From a bacterium 0.1xD8-71 (GTDB lineage: Bacteria; Bacillota; Clostridia; Lachnospirales; Lachnospiraceae), in assembly GCA_003612405.1 (NCBI GenBank), contig RAYR01000008.1, forward strand, positions 1 through 64,000: a stretch of DNA of 64,000 nt. The letters are read 5' to 3'. Below, piece by piece: positions 15,925 through 25,536 of this stretch; the first letter of the stretch is position 1, and every line of letters begins with the position of its first letter. The notes under the pieces are model-generated. The model worked only from the letters and a program-made list of their open reading frames with translations. It was not told the origin of the DNA and did no database searches. Position numbers and translations under genes: made by a program.

Positions 15925-18890
15925 TTACATCGTCTCTCCCTGATATTTTTCATTTCCAAATGTCATTTCAAGCAGTTCATTTGCAACCTTCCCGTCTGCA
16001 ATACGCATCAGATTATCTTCTGCATCCTCTTTTCCGAGAAAATTCATACTTCCGTACCAGACTACCTGATGGTCTATAATGCAATAATGTTCGCAATAAT
16101 CTTCCACGAGATTCATTTCGAATCCTGCTTTTCGCATCTGTTCCTGCACTTCCCGCCAGTATGCACTGTCCCCATACCCATAGCAGTCCGGTTTCCATGT
16201 GACAATGACTATTTTAATTCCTGCCTCCTGCTTTTCTCTGAGTAAACGAATCATATCATACACTTTTCTGCCGCTGATTACCGGACTGGAAATGATAATT
16301 TCTTTCTCTGCGGCAAGCAAATCATTTTGATACACATCTGCATAATTATCTATATCAAAAATTGCATTCGCCGTTTGCTTCTGAGTGCCAGCTGCTGAAA
16401 AAATATCATACCCAATCTGTTTGTACGCCCTAAGTCTCTTATGGTACATCCTGTCAAACATGGATATATGGCTATCCACATAATCATAGATAATCACGTT
16501 TTTCTTTCCGTCATAATCCCTGTTTAAACGTCCGGCATACTGCTCCACGACTCCTTTCCATGCTACCGGAGTCGCCATAATCAGTGTATCCAGCCTCGGA
16601 TAATCAAATCCCTCTCCGATTAGCTTTCCTGTTGCAACAAGAATCATACTTTCCCCTGATGCAACCTGATTCATCTGTTTTAAAATTTCTTTATGCTCTT
16701 TCTTTGAATTACTGCCGGACAATAAAAAGACTTTGTCTGCATAATTTATCAGATGCTGATACAGCCGCTGCGAATGATCCACATATTTGGAAAGAACCAC
16801 CGGCGTTCTTCCGTCATTCACACATTGCTTTACATCCCGGATTATCAATTCGTCCCTGTCTTCATTATTGCGGATAATTTCATATGCCTCATTTGGATGC
16901 ATCTTATCCTGTGAAAATCTCGGAGCAACCGCTCTTGTAAACCGAGGATAGACAAGGTGCTCTATTCCCTGCTCTTTTGCCCTGTCCTTTGAGGTGTATT
17001 TGTAACGAATGGAGCCAAGGAGCATATAATTCATTTTTCCAGACCATCACCCCTGAATGGCGTAGCCGTCACCCCATATACATATTTCGCTTTTGCTTCC
17101 TGCAAAATATCCACGATTGTATCTGAAGCGGCATGGTGGCACTCATCCACCAGTATGAGTCCGTATTCCTTTAACCGCCAGTGATATTCACCATTCTTAC
17201 AGACCGAACCGACCATCGCAATGTCAATGATACCTGTAGTGGAATCATGCGCCCCCTGTAATTTTCCAACAACACTTTTCCGTCTCTTCTTACGACCCGT
17301 GGGAGTCTCGTATTCAGGTAATTCCTCATCAATATGTAAGAATTTTGTAAGCGCCTCCTGCCATTGTTCCATCAATGCCGATGACTGGAGAAGAATCAGT
17401 GTGCTTACCTGTCTTTTCGCTATCACATTACAGCACACTACCGTCTTTCCAAATGCTGTGGCTGCATTCAGAATTCCGTTATCATTTTGAAGAAGCTTGT
17501 CAACCGCAGGTATCTGTGACTCTTTCAGTTCACCAATAAACTCCGCATGAATCGGATGCCCTTTACTCCGCTTATCTTCTATTTCATATTCGATACCGGC
17601 TTTTTCGCACGCCTCGGTTATATTTTCCAATATGCCTCTTGGAACTTTGATGAATCCGCCTTCATCACTTCCAAGATAAATATATCTGCAATGTTCAAAA
17701 TTAGACAATCCCATAGCCTGGTTTTTGAAAAAAACAGGATTGGAAAACGCAGCCATCCTCCTAATTTGATTCTGTATTCTTGGCTGTAAATTTACCGTAT
17801 TCACATACACACCATTTGACAATGTAACATGTAGTATCCCGTCAACATCTCCCTTTTGAAAACGTTTTGTTCTGTCCCACGGCTTTTCGTTATCGTTTTC
17901 AAAAATATCTTCGCAGCTTGCGGCAATATCAAGACTTCCCTCAGTCCATTCTTTTATCTTATCTTCGATAAACTCTTTTGAAAGTTTTTTCTTGTTCAGC
18001 AGCACTTCCCACTGGTCTGGATATGCATTCCAGTGTTCATCTATAAATGCACTGTTCCCCTCTTTTAACGCCTGCCCCTGCAAAGGCAGTGCAATCAGAT
18101 TGCCCAAACCGCCTACAGGAAGGTGGTTCTGCATTGGCAGCATGCGGTCATAAAACCGAAACGACTTCAAATTAACAGATTCAGCCCCTTTGTTTAACAG
18201 CGCATTGCCGAATTTTCTTGCCAATTCAGCTTCTATTGGTTTTTGAAAGAATATCCAGAGATGTGCGCCTCTCCCTGAACGGGAACGCTCTACCAGCGCA
18301 TCTATTCCATTTATATCACATATTCTTCTCAGGCTGTCTACTTCCTCTTTCCACAGATCGTCAGTGTTGGCAAAATCATTTTTTTCCGCATCTTTTTCAT
18401 GATTATCAAAATCAAAGACGATAAACCTGCAGGTATCATCCGGCAAAAGCGGAAAAACGCCTATGACGTCTGTGGCATCCTCTGAATTTCCCCTTAAATG
18501 GTCAATGATCTGCTCTTTCTTTGACTCCCTATATGCCTGTCTTTGGCAATCCTGACATTTTATCTTACTTCCCGTAATCCTTGGGCAGCCGTTTTTCCAA
18601 AAGTTATAACACTGTGTATAATAATTAACTTCCCCTGTAGATTTCTTTATGGTACGCTTGCTGTATACATCCGTGCGCCCCCAAAACATGCTGAAGAACA
18701 CTTTTGCATCCGTTTCTGTAATCTCTCTTGGTATAATTCTTGCCCCTTGATTTGGATCATATTCATTCACATCAGTATCTGTCTCTTTTTCAGAATAAGA
18801 AATCCCCGCGTCTGCCAGCAGCTTTTTCAGATATTGGTTTTCCTTTTCCAGACAATCTATTCTTTTTTCCAACTCTGCTGTGCTTTTCAT
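15925..18890 (-). pseudogene. TOTE-type primase/helicase/PLD protein (copy 2, split by a one-base deletion)
   Basis: The upstream frame (18890-17031, 619 codons) carries the coiled coil, zinc cysteines, primase (FDFDNH, GRGAHLWIFF) and first half of the helicase to TATPFRGDGLEK, then stops at TGA. The second frame starts at ATG 17034 inside the overlap ATGA and encodes the rest of the helicase and the PLD-like domain (369 codons). Copy 1 reads GAG AAA ATG where copy 2 reads GAA AAA TGA, so one A is missing. The frames could still be made as two coupled polypeptides, or as a fusion by slippage on the A run. Protein similarity to copy 1 is about 85-90 percent by eye. The start is preceded by GGAG that overlaps the stop region of the 590-residue partner gene. 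Confidence 0.85.
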
Positions 18891-18899
18891 CAGAAACTC

Positions 18900-20672
18900 C
18901 TATTTTCTCTTAGTATCTATCCAGCCATAATTTCTCATTTCTTCCCGAAATGCGCTCCTTCGTGTATACTTATCCTTATACGACGTCATAAGTTTCTGTT
19001 TTGCTCCCAACTCGCCCCAAGATTCCCGCACCTCACCCAAAGCGGCGATATACGCTGCGCATTCCCCATAATAATTTCTGCGGTTTGCGTCCATAATTCC
19101 TGCTGTCCGCTTTTCAAGCAGCGCTGTAATTCTTTTTACCGCGCGTTCTCTCATATCCGATTCCATTTGCGCCATAGACTTCCACTTTAAAAATAATTGG
19201 CAAAACAACTCGTTTTCGCCTGTCTCCTCAGACCCACAGACACCTTTTCGGTATTCTTCTGAGGAAAATTTCATGGCGCTTTTCACAATCTCTGCCATAG
19301 CAGCCATTCCCTTGCCGTGCCATTGCCCCTCATACAAATATAACAGGTACAGCGCAATTCCCTGTTTCATAAAAGTTCCTGTCCAGCCCAATGCCTGCGA
19401 TTGGTTCAATCCCTGATCCAATACGTCCGCAAACTGCCCGTCCAAAAATCTGAGCAATAACACCATATTCCCGTCCGGCCTGTTTTCTTCCCTCTCAGAA
19501 CAAGAACCGCTGCTTTCATACATGCCAAAATAACCGTTGCTTTTATGTACAGGTAATTTCATAAAAACTTTTTGAAGTTCTTCCTTTTTCTTCTCATTTT
19601 CGCAGTCATTTAACAGCGCACGAAGATAGTTCAATGCGGAGGTATCCGATTCATATGCCGCATAATAGCACTTTTCCAGCAAAGGCAACTCTCCATTTGC
19701 TGCAATCACATACTCAGCCGTTTTCAGGGCAACCCTGCTGCGCATAATATATTTCTTTGGTATCGCCTTCATCGCTTGTATTCCTATGGACACCATGTCA
19801 TTTGCCGTCGCATATTTCCCATTTTCCAATATATTCAGATATAATCTCGGATGGACAGCGGCATATTTTTCCGCATACTGGATCTCCAAAGGAATATCGT
19901 TTAACAGACCGGCAGCTTCCAAAATAAGGCGGTCCGCATCATGCCCCGTCTTATCGCCAAGATATGTAATCCAGCATGAAAGAAATTCTTCAAGCGCTGG
20001 TAATTCTTCATCGCCATGCTGCATAATCGCTTCTAATGTGACTGCATCCTCTTTTGCATTTACAATAATGCCATACAATGCCTCCGGGCGTTTGATTGGC
20101 GGTACTGCATGATATGCACAATATACCGTATCAAGGATAACCTGCTTCAGATTGCAATACAAAAGTTCATGATGCACCATATCTCCAAGTGAAAATTCTT
20201 CATCGCCGTACTCATTATCGCACAGAATTTCCATTTCCAACATTTGATTCCCAACTTCAAAGCCTTCTTTATATCTCTCCCTGTCCATACAGATATGCAC
20301 AAAATCACAAGCCTCCGCAAGCATATCTGAAATACCGTTGTTGTCCTCATAATAAAATTCCTCGCCACTGTCATCGTACCAGTCATCATATTCTTCATTC
20401 AATATTCCAGTAATCGTAATTTCCTGTGAATCAATACTCTTTAAATTTTTTCTGACATAACGATACATCTCATCAAAATCAATATCTTTTTCCGTATTCT
20501 TCTTTGACGCTTTCTCCTCTTTATTTCCGACAGATCGTAGCATTTCCAAAAAGTCTTCCCTGCGATGCTCCGGAAAAACCCTCCCAATCTCATGAATAAA
20601 AGCAATGAGCTGCTCTGTTGAATATTGCGCCACAAGGGCATCCGTCTGTTTTAAAAAATTTGTCAGGTTCAT
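18900..20672 (-). CDS. Uncharacterised 590-residue helical protein next to the TOTE-type gene
   Basis: It begins MNLTNFLKQTDALVAQYS after GGAGATACG. The text is almost all helical and amphipathic, with an acidic low-complexity stretch (DDWYDDSGEEFYYED, near residue 105), and looks like a superhelical repeat protein of TPR/HEAT type. No catalytic motif is visible. The C-terminal block YIAALGEVRESWGELGAKQ ... REEMRNYGW resembles the ends of helical proteins that accompany SWIM zinc-finger proteins in some bacteria; this is from memory and unverified. The gene ends nine bases before the TOTE-type start, so the two are probably translated together and may act together. Confidence 0.6.
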   Translation of the reverse strand: MNLTNFLKQTDALVAQYSTEQLIAFIHEIGRVFPEHRREDFLEMLRSVGNKEEKASKKNTEKDIDFDEMYRYVRKNLKSIDSQEITITGILNEEYDDWYDDSGEEFYYEDNNGISDMLAEACDFVHICMDRERYKEGFEVGNQMLEMEILCDNEYGDEEFSLGDMVHHELLYCNLKQVILDTVYCAYHAVPPIKRPEALYGIIVNAKEDAVTLEAIMQHGDEELPALEEFLSCWITYLGDKTGHDADRLILEAAGLLNDIPLEIQYAEKYAAVHPRLYLNILENGKYATANDMVSIGIQAMKAIPKKYIMRSRVALKTAEYVIAANGELPLLEKCYYAAYESDTSALNYLRALLNDCENEKKKEELQKVFMKLPVHKSNGYFGMYESSGSCSEREENRPDGNMVLLLRFLDGQFADVLDQGLNQSQALGWTGTFMKQGIALYLLYLYEGQWHGKGMAAMAEIVKSAMKFSSEEYRKGVCGSEETGENELFCQLFLKWKSMAQMESDMRERAVKRITALLEKRTAGIMDANRRNYYGECAAYIAALGEVRESWGELGAKQKLMTSYKDKYTRRSAFREEMRNYGWIDTKRK

Positions 20673-20687
20673 ATCGTATCTCCATTT

Positions 20688-20966
20688 TTATCTTCGCACT
20701 CTAAACCTATACTCTTCCTTTAATTTCTCAAAAATCTCAAAAGCTGCCGGACAAATCTCTATCACATCTAATATACTAAGCAAGCTTGACAATCTCTCCG
20801 ACTGGTCGGTATATGAATATTTTTTGCAGCTATCAGGTTTACAATCGCCCAATTTACAGTTACCATCTTCCTGTAAAAAATCGCACGGTTTATGCTTGGT
20901 CTGATAGTTCATGTCATACTCTTCTTTTTCCAAGTAAGTATCAATAAATTGTTCCTCCACTTTCAT
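20688..20966 (-). CDS. YkgJ-like cysteine-cluster protein fragment
   Basis: The 92 codons contain CDFLQEDGNCKLGDCKPDSC, a cysteine cluster of the YkgJ type that may bind a metal, followed by the characteristic CPAAFEIFEKLKEEYRF ending. Full-length relatives are 200 residues or more and carry a first CxxCC cluster that is absent here, so this appears to be the C-terminal half only. It lies 15 bases upstream of the 590-residue gene on the same strand and directly after the winged-helix fragment at 20975. Confidence 0.5.
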   Translation of the reverse strand: MKVEEQFIDTYLEKEEYDMNYQTKHKPCDFLQEDGNCKLGDCKPDSCKKYSYTDQSERLSSLLSILDVIEICPAAFEIFEKLKEEYRFRVRR

Positions 20967-20974
20967 AATGACAC

Positions 20975-21760
20975 TTATCCTTTTATCAACCTATATCTTC
21001 TTGTCCTATTTGCACCAATAATCTCTATTTTGTCTTGCTCTTGCAATATTTGAAGCAATTGCCTTGCCTTACGTTCTTTTACATCTAAAAGGACACAAAT
21101 ATCTCTGCAAGAACATTCCTCTTGTTCTGATAGATATTGAAGTATCTTCTCTAACTGCTGTCCCGTCTTTATCGGCACTTTTTTATCGGCATTTTTTATC
21201 GGCATTTTTTATCGGCATTTTATTATCGGCAATTTGTGCCGATAAATCATTGCCAATATTATTAAGATTATAATTTAAATTTCTTAGTATCAGCCAAAAT
21301 TCACTATTACTCGACCTAAACTCCGGTTTCATTTCCTCTGTATAATGTTCCTGAAATTCATAGGAATCCAAGATTTTCCTAAAACCGCTGCCTCGACAAT
21401 CCATATATTTCAAACGATTAAATATATCGGCAATAATCGGATTCCGTCTTCTGGACGATACATTTCTCAAATCTAAATCCTGCACCTTGCGCCCATCCAA
21501 CATGCCGCCCGGAGAGTAAATCTCCATTCTGTCATCAAACATATCTATATGGATTTCACTTCCCAATTCCAGATAGTCCCTATGAATCAGTGCATTCACG
21601 ACTCCCTCAAGGACAGCCGTATCCGGATAATCCGGCATCTCAATTCTTCCGTTTCCTATCTTTCTCCATGCTTTCTTCGTATTTCTGGAAACAAAACTCA
21701 TGCTGTCCTGCAAAATATTTACAAGACCGCCACTGTATTCTTCATCATCAATACGCTACC
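20975..21760 (-). pseudogene. ATP-binding (HATPase_c_4) / winged-helix gene, out of frame at a 13-bp tandem repeat
   Basis: The upstream frame (from at least 21713, TTG; in-frame text RIDDEEYSGGLVNIL extends to about 21760) encodes the C-terminal part of an AlbA_2-type ATP-binding protein: LEGVVNALIHRDYLE, MEIYSPGGML and RRRNPIIADIFNRL. It stops at 21183. The second frame (21205-20975) encodes a winged helix (SCRDICVLLDVKERKARQLL). Between them lie three copies of ATGCCGATAAAAA; removing one 13-bp unit joins the frames exactly. The 5' part of the gene (the DNA-binding AlbA_2 domain) is missing: the open frame begins just inside the boundary of the long direct repeat at 21762, after an in-frame TAG. 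Confidence 0.7.
21180..21218 (-). repeat. 13-bp tandem repeat in the ATPase/winged-helix linker
   Basis: Three head-to-tail copies of ATGCCGATAAAAA (minus strand), followed by one diverged partial unit. Because 13 is not a multiple of three, each gain or loss changes the reading frame of the flanking gene. The two ATG codons at 21218 and 21205 start successive units. Confidence 0.9.
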
Positions 21761-21761
21761 A

Positions 21762-22566
21762 TTCAAAAGAACACACTGAAATTCTCTTTAACAGCGCATT
21801 GAAGTTCATTTGCATGAATCGCCTAATCATTGTTTAGGAAATTCGCTTTTGAAAAACTATTTTAATCATCTTCTGGCAAATTCGCAGCAATATGATAAAC
21901 TATATTGTTTGTACTTCCCTCCGCCACTATATATCTTGTACCTATGAGAATTTTAAAATATCTTCGCACAGTCGCGGCAGACTTTCCCGTAACTGCTTCG
22001 GCTTCTTTAGGAGTTATTTTTCCATGCTCTTCCATAAAACTAACAATTGTACTTACTTTATTATAATCTTTTTGCGCCAAAACTTCGCTCAAAACTTCGC
22101 TCAAACTTCGCTCATTTTTTTGAGCGAAGTTTTCATTTTCAGTCTCAAATTTTTCATGAATCCTTATAGTAGTAATCATATAGGTTCTGTCTGCATCCGT
22201 TTCAAACTCTGGTATAGGCGAACCGTTTCTTTTCAGTTCACGCAAAATTTTCGATATGCCCGTCGATTTCTTCTCAGACAAATCAATTTCCTTGAAAAAC
22301 TCTCCAATTTTAGGATTTCTGTATCTTCTTGCCCGGACTTTCCCCATCGCAAACTTCTCCATATCAATATAATGATCCGGTCCGGGAAAATTGATAATTT
22401 GGATCTGATCCAAATAAATCCGAATCTCTACCGGCACATCCTCTTTATAATTCTTGTGCAAAACCGCATTTACAAGCGCTTCCTCCAACGCATTGTACGG
22501 ATAGTTGAAAAAGCGGTCTGCTTCCGCCCTTCCATCAACCTTTACAACCTTTTCCTCAATCACAGT
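21762..22566. repeat. Long direct repeat, copy 1 (805 bp)
   Basis: About 90 percent identical by eye to 26105-26886 and in the same orientation. It covers the 3' half of the AlbA_2 gene and its 3' flank, starting at TTCAAAAGAACA. The two copies differ in length by 23 bp, the size of two of the short tandem units at 22080-22113. Confidence 0.85.
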
Positions 22567-23415
22567 TGTCTTAATATAGTCTAGCGCATCTCTTACCTGC
22601 TTCCATATCGGACCGTAAAATGTCTTCTCCGTAAAATCAGATGCCTCCGCTTCCTTATCATGAAAACGCACCAACTCAATCTTGCTTCCTGCAATCAACT
22701 TGTCCGGTCTTTCTCCAAACATAAGCAGTCCGATATTTTTGATTACTATTCCCTCATCTCTTTCCTCCGCTACTTCCTCAGATACCAATAAATCCTCCAA
22801 AGAACGTACATTAAGCTCCTCTATCAGTGAACTATTGCTTTCTCTGATAAAATCCTCAAGATATCCCCTGCGTATATGTTCCATAGAAGCGCGACTGTTT
22901 ATACGGTCAACAAATGGTATGGTAGCAAATTTCTCAAATAGTTCTGCTATCTCGCTCTGTTTGGCTTCTACCGTAAGTGATGCCGGACGAATCCAATATT
23001 TCATTGTGCGGTCCTGCTCTTTACCCGCCTCCTTTTTAGAATAAACATCCATAGGTGCCTGATATGGTCCCGCATCCCCCGCTGCACATTTCAGATACAC
23101 CAAATTTACCCCTTGATATTCCACAATCTCAATTTTTGGAATATAGCGAGGTTCAATTTTGTTGCAGTATTGAAATATTTTCAGTTGAATTTCATCAAGT
23201 AATTCGTCCGGTACACCTATAGGCGGCAGAATGGGACGTCCATTTTCTGTTTTGACACCAATCACAAGATATCCGCCATCCACCCCTGCAATATCGTTTG
23301 CATAACCGCATATGGTATGCACGATTTCTGACGGATTAAAACCTTCCTTATATTCAATACGGTTTCGTTCTACTTTGCGCCCCTCTAACAGAGTTTCTAT
23401 TTTTATTGGAATCAT
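21862..23415 (-). CDS. AlbA_2 (Schlafen-like) DNA-binding, ATP-binding, winged-helix protein (full length)
   Basis: I chose the ATG at 23415 (MIPIKIETLLEGRKVE), eight bases after GGAG, giving 517 residues; a longer in-frame start exists at 23466. Residues about 15-130 are an AlbA_2 domain (NRIEYKEGFNPSEIVHTICGYAND, GGYLVIGV). Residues about 200-390 contain the HATPase_c_4-like region (ALEEALVNAVLHKNY, IQIINFPGP, RYRNPKIGEFFKEI). After a linker with 11/12-bp tandem repeats (encoding NERSLSEVLSEVLAQK) a winged helix ends the protein (TPKEAEAVTGKSAATVRRYF). Such proteins are widespread in clostridia and usually annotated as putative regulators; a role in conflict systems is inference. It is the only complete member of the local array. 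Confidence 0.85.
   Translation of the reverse strand: MIPIKIETLLEGRKVERNRIEYKEGFNPSEIVHTICGYANDIAGVDGGYLVIGVKTENGRPILPPIGVPDELLDEIQLKIFQYCNKIEPRYIPKIEIVEYQGVNLVYLKCAAGDAGPYQAPMDVYSKKEAGKEQDRTMKYWIRPASLTVEAKQSEIAELFEKFATIPFVDRINSRASMEHIRRGYLEDFIRESNSSLIEELNVRSLEDLLVSEEVAEERDEGIVIKNIGLLMFGERPDKLIAGSKIELVRFHDKEAEASDFTEKTFYGPIWKQVRDALDYIKTTVIEEKVVKVDGRAEADRFFNYPYNALEEALVNAVLHKNYKEDVPVEIRIYLDQIQIINFPGPDHYIDMEKFAMGKVRARRYRNPKIGEFFKEIDLSEKKSTGISKILRELKRNGSPIPEFETDADRTYMITTIRIHEKFETENENFAQKNERSLSEVLSEVLAQKDYNKVSTIVSFMEEHGKITPKEAEAVTGKSAATVRRYFKILIGTRYIVAEGSTNNIVYHIAANLPEDD
22080..22113 (-). repeat. 11/12-bp tandem repeat in the AlbA_2 linker
   Basis: Three copies of GAGCGAAGTTT(T) on the minus strand encode the repeated SEVL text of the linker between ATPase and winged helix. 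The homologous gene at 26.2-26.9 kb has only one copy and is out of frame. An inverted copy (22122-22133) could form a hairpin with the repeat. Confidence 0.85.
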
Positions 23416-23485
23416 ATAGTCATCTCCATAGTTGTTATATATGCGATTAAATTGGGGAAACAGCATTTACCCAATTTAAATTCAT

Positions 23486-23740
23486 TTATAATTTGTCATA
23501 TCTTCCACAACATTTTTTAAATTTCCTGCCCGAACCACATGGGCATGAAGCATTGGGATAAATTTTCTTATAAGAATTATCTACTTGTCCGAACACGTTG
23601 CTTTGAGAAGAATTATTTGAAATAATCGCTACGTTACTTTCAAAGTCAACACATATCCCCCTCTCTTGCAATTCCTTCGATGCGCTTTTCAAAAGATTAG
23701 CTGCCTCCCTACTTTCGGGTACAACTTTCAGTCTTTGAGA
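23486..23740 (-). pseudogene. SEC-C motif protein, 5'-truncated
   Basis: The last 20 residues hold a perfect SEC-C zinc motif (CPCGSGRKFKKCCG). The longest open frame from a start codon is 68 codons (TTG at 23692), but the frame is open further upstream and reads KVVPESREAANLL to about 23740, where Fic-related sequence begins. It is therefore probably the tail of a larger protein cut by recombination. SEC-C motifs are add-on metal-binding modules in SecA and many unrelated proteins, so the parent function cannot be told. Confidence 0.55.
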
Positions 23741-23744
23741 AAAC

Positions 23745-24015
23745 GCTGTTTCTCTTTTTGAATTTCCGAAACACTGTTTGGGATTTTTCAGCCTATTCCC
23801 TCCCTGTAACCATTTTTATTATCTTCATGCCATATTATTTTCTTCTCGTCTTCAATATTTTCAAATACACTATGCCCGTCATTCAGTAATTCCTACAAAT
23901 ACAGTCAGCATATTTGCCGACATATTGACATTCTGTCTTAAAAGGGTTATTATCTGTCCTCATTAGTTACAGCATATATACCAACATTTATTCTGTTATG
24001 TGCCTCGCTAATTTC
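23745..24015 (-). pseudogene. Degenerate fragment of a Fic gene 3' end
   Basis: The sequence follows 14756-15050 (the intact Fic gene 3' end and its hairpin) base for base over long stretches, for example TTTCCGAAACACTGTTT and the region encoding SEAHNRINVGIY where the intact gene has SETHSQTNVVIN. Stop codons and small indels break the frame. It contains the winged-helix part only, no Fic motif. Confidence 0.7.
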
Positions 24016-24027
24016 TTTTGTGTCTGA

Positions 24028-24098
24028 CCTTTTGGGGTAATTTGGGGTAATATATGCCTTCTTTTGGGGTAGTTTTGGGGTAATTGGGGATACACTAC
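24028..24098 (-). repeat. Short imperfect repeats of ACCCCAAA
   Basis: On the minus strand ACCCCAAA or close variants appear five times in about 70 bases, with a perfect ACCCCAAA core in four. In one frame they read NYPKTTPKE..YYPKLPQK, much like the variable linkers in front of winged helices elsewhere in the array. The stretch lies between the split AlbA_2 gene and the Fic fragment and is no longer part of an open gene. Confidence 0.5.
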
Positions 24099-24104
24099 CC
24101 AAAA

Positions 24105-25536
24105 TCATTTTACTTCCCAATAGCCTCCCCGTGAAGCGCCTATATGCTCAATCAATCCTTTACTTTTCAATTTTTTCAGCTGATATTTCACGCCATCTTC
24201 TGAAATCATTAACAGCTTTGACAATTCCTTTCTTGAAATATACGGATTATTACGCAAAGCATTCAAAAATACTTCTTCCGTGCTTTGGACATATTCTTCA
24301 ACCGCTTGTGAAATATCATTTATTTTACTTTTATCATCTCTGTTTTCCCCATAATTCAAATTTTTCAATATAACTGTAAATTCCACTCTTGATGAGATAA
24401 ACTGTGGTGCTTTACTTTCATCATAATTATTTGCATTCTTATATGCATTTATTATCTTTGTCAGTCCGCTTCCCTTACGTTCCATATATCCTAACCGCTG
24501 AAACACATCTGCCAAAATAGGATTTCTCCTTGTCGAAGGAATTGCATCTATAACCCGTTCCTGTACCAAGGTTCCGTCCGGCATTCCTCCGGGCGAGTAT
24601 ATCACCATCCGATCGTCAAACATATCTATATGGACTTCACTGCCATTTACCAAATAATCCCGATGCACCAATGCATTAACTAATGCTTCAAAATAGCTCC
24701 GTTCACAATATTCGGGCATATCAATTCTTGAATTGGCTGTCTTTTTCCACATTGTTTTCATATTTCGCTTGATAAATGCTGCTCCTTCATTCAAAAGACT
24801 GATTAAACTTCCTGAATATTCCGCATCATCAAGAGCATCCATAATGCCGCCACCCTTATCCAATCATTCCATCTCGTGCAGAAAACCCTTGACCATCTGA
24901 TAGGCGAATTATCTGCCAGCAATGCTCCGGCATTTGTAAGTTTCCCTTTATCATCCACTAAACCAAATGACACAAGCTCTTTATCCTCCAAGCTTTCTCT
25001 TGTCCATGCTTTATACCGCTCGCGTAATTTGCTGAACGAATAATCCGATACACTGTAGGTTGTAGCCAACGCATCATAGGATGAATTCTTTCCACGCAGT
25101 ACCAGTCTCTTTAATTCTGTTGCGTCTGCTTTTACGCTCTCATTCCCCAGACGGACATATGTTTCCATTACACCATCCGCCAAATAATAATACGGAGTTT
25201 CCCCCCCTGTCGAATGTTTAACAAAATCAATGTCTTATCGTCTTCCGTTCTAAAAAAACTAAGATGAAATTCCGGAATCAGGTCAAGACGTGTCTTTATC
25301 TGCTCACTGATAATCTCTGCATCTTTCTCTGCATCCAAGAGCCCTCTTACTTCATTATCATTTGAGACACCAAAAATCAAAGTTCCACCAACGCCATTTG
25401 CAAAAGCGCTGACACTTTTGCACCAGCTTTTTGGCTTTTTCACTTCCAATGCAAGTTTTTTATCATAATCCGTTGTCTCACCAATAATATCTTTTAAATT
25501 CATCCTGCCCATCTCCATTATATATTCACCGCACAC
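24105..25536 (-). pseudogene. AlbA_2 / ATP-binding / winged-helix gene with two frameshifts
   Basis: Three frames make up one gene. The first (from about ATG 25503, MNLKDIIGETTDYDKKLALE) encodes the AlbA_2 domain (FANGVGGTLIFGVSND). The second (25183-24803) encodes the middle region (LKRLVLRGKNSSYDA, LTNAGALLAD). The third (24863-24105) encodes the ATPase part (YFEALVNALVHRDYL, MVIYSPGGMPDG) and a winged helix (YISRKELSKLLMISEDGVKYQL). Frame 1 is lost at a run of seven G (25201-25207); eight would restore it. Frame 2 is lost near 24865 where one G is missing from AATGGATTGG. The G run alone could switch, but the second lesion means the gene is probably dead. Confidence 0.8.
25201..25207 (-). 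repeat. Homopolymer of seven G at a frameshift
   Basis: Seven C on the plus strand (G on the coding strand) fall at the end of the AlbA_2 domain (IRQGG). One more G restores reading into YYYLADGVMETYVRLGN. Homopolymers of this length are prone to slippage and to sequencing error. Confidence 0.75.

Noticed and set aside
25170..25220. Programmed frameshift in the AlbA_2 gene at the G run
   Set aside because: The gene has a second, unrelated frameshift near 24865, so a programmed event at the first site alone would not give a full product.
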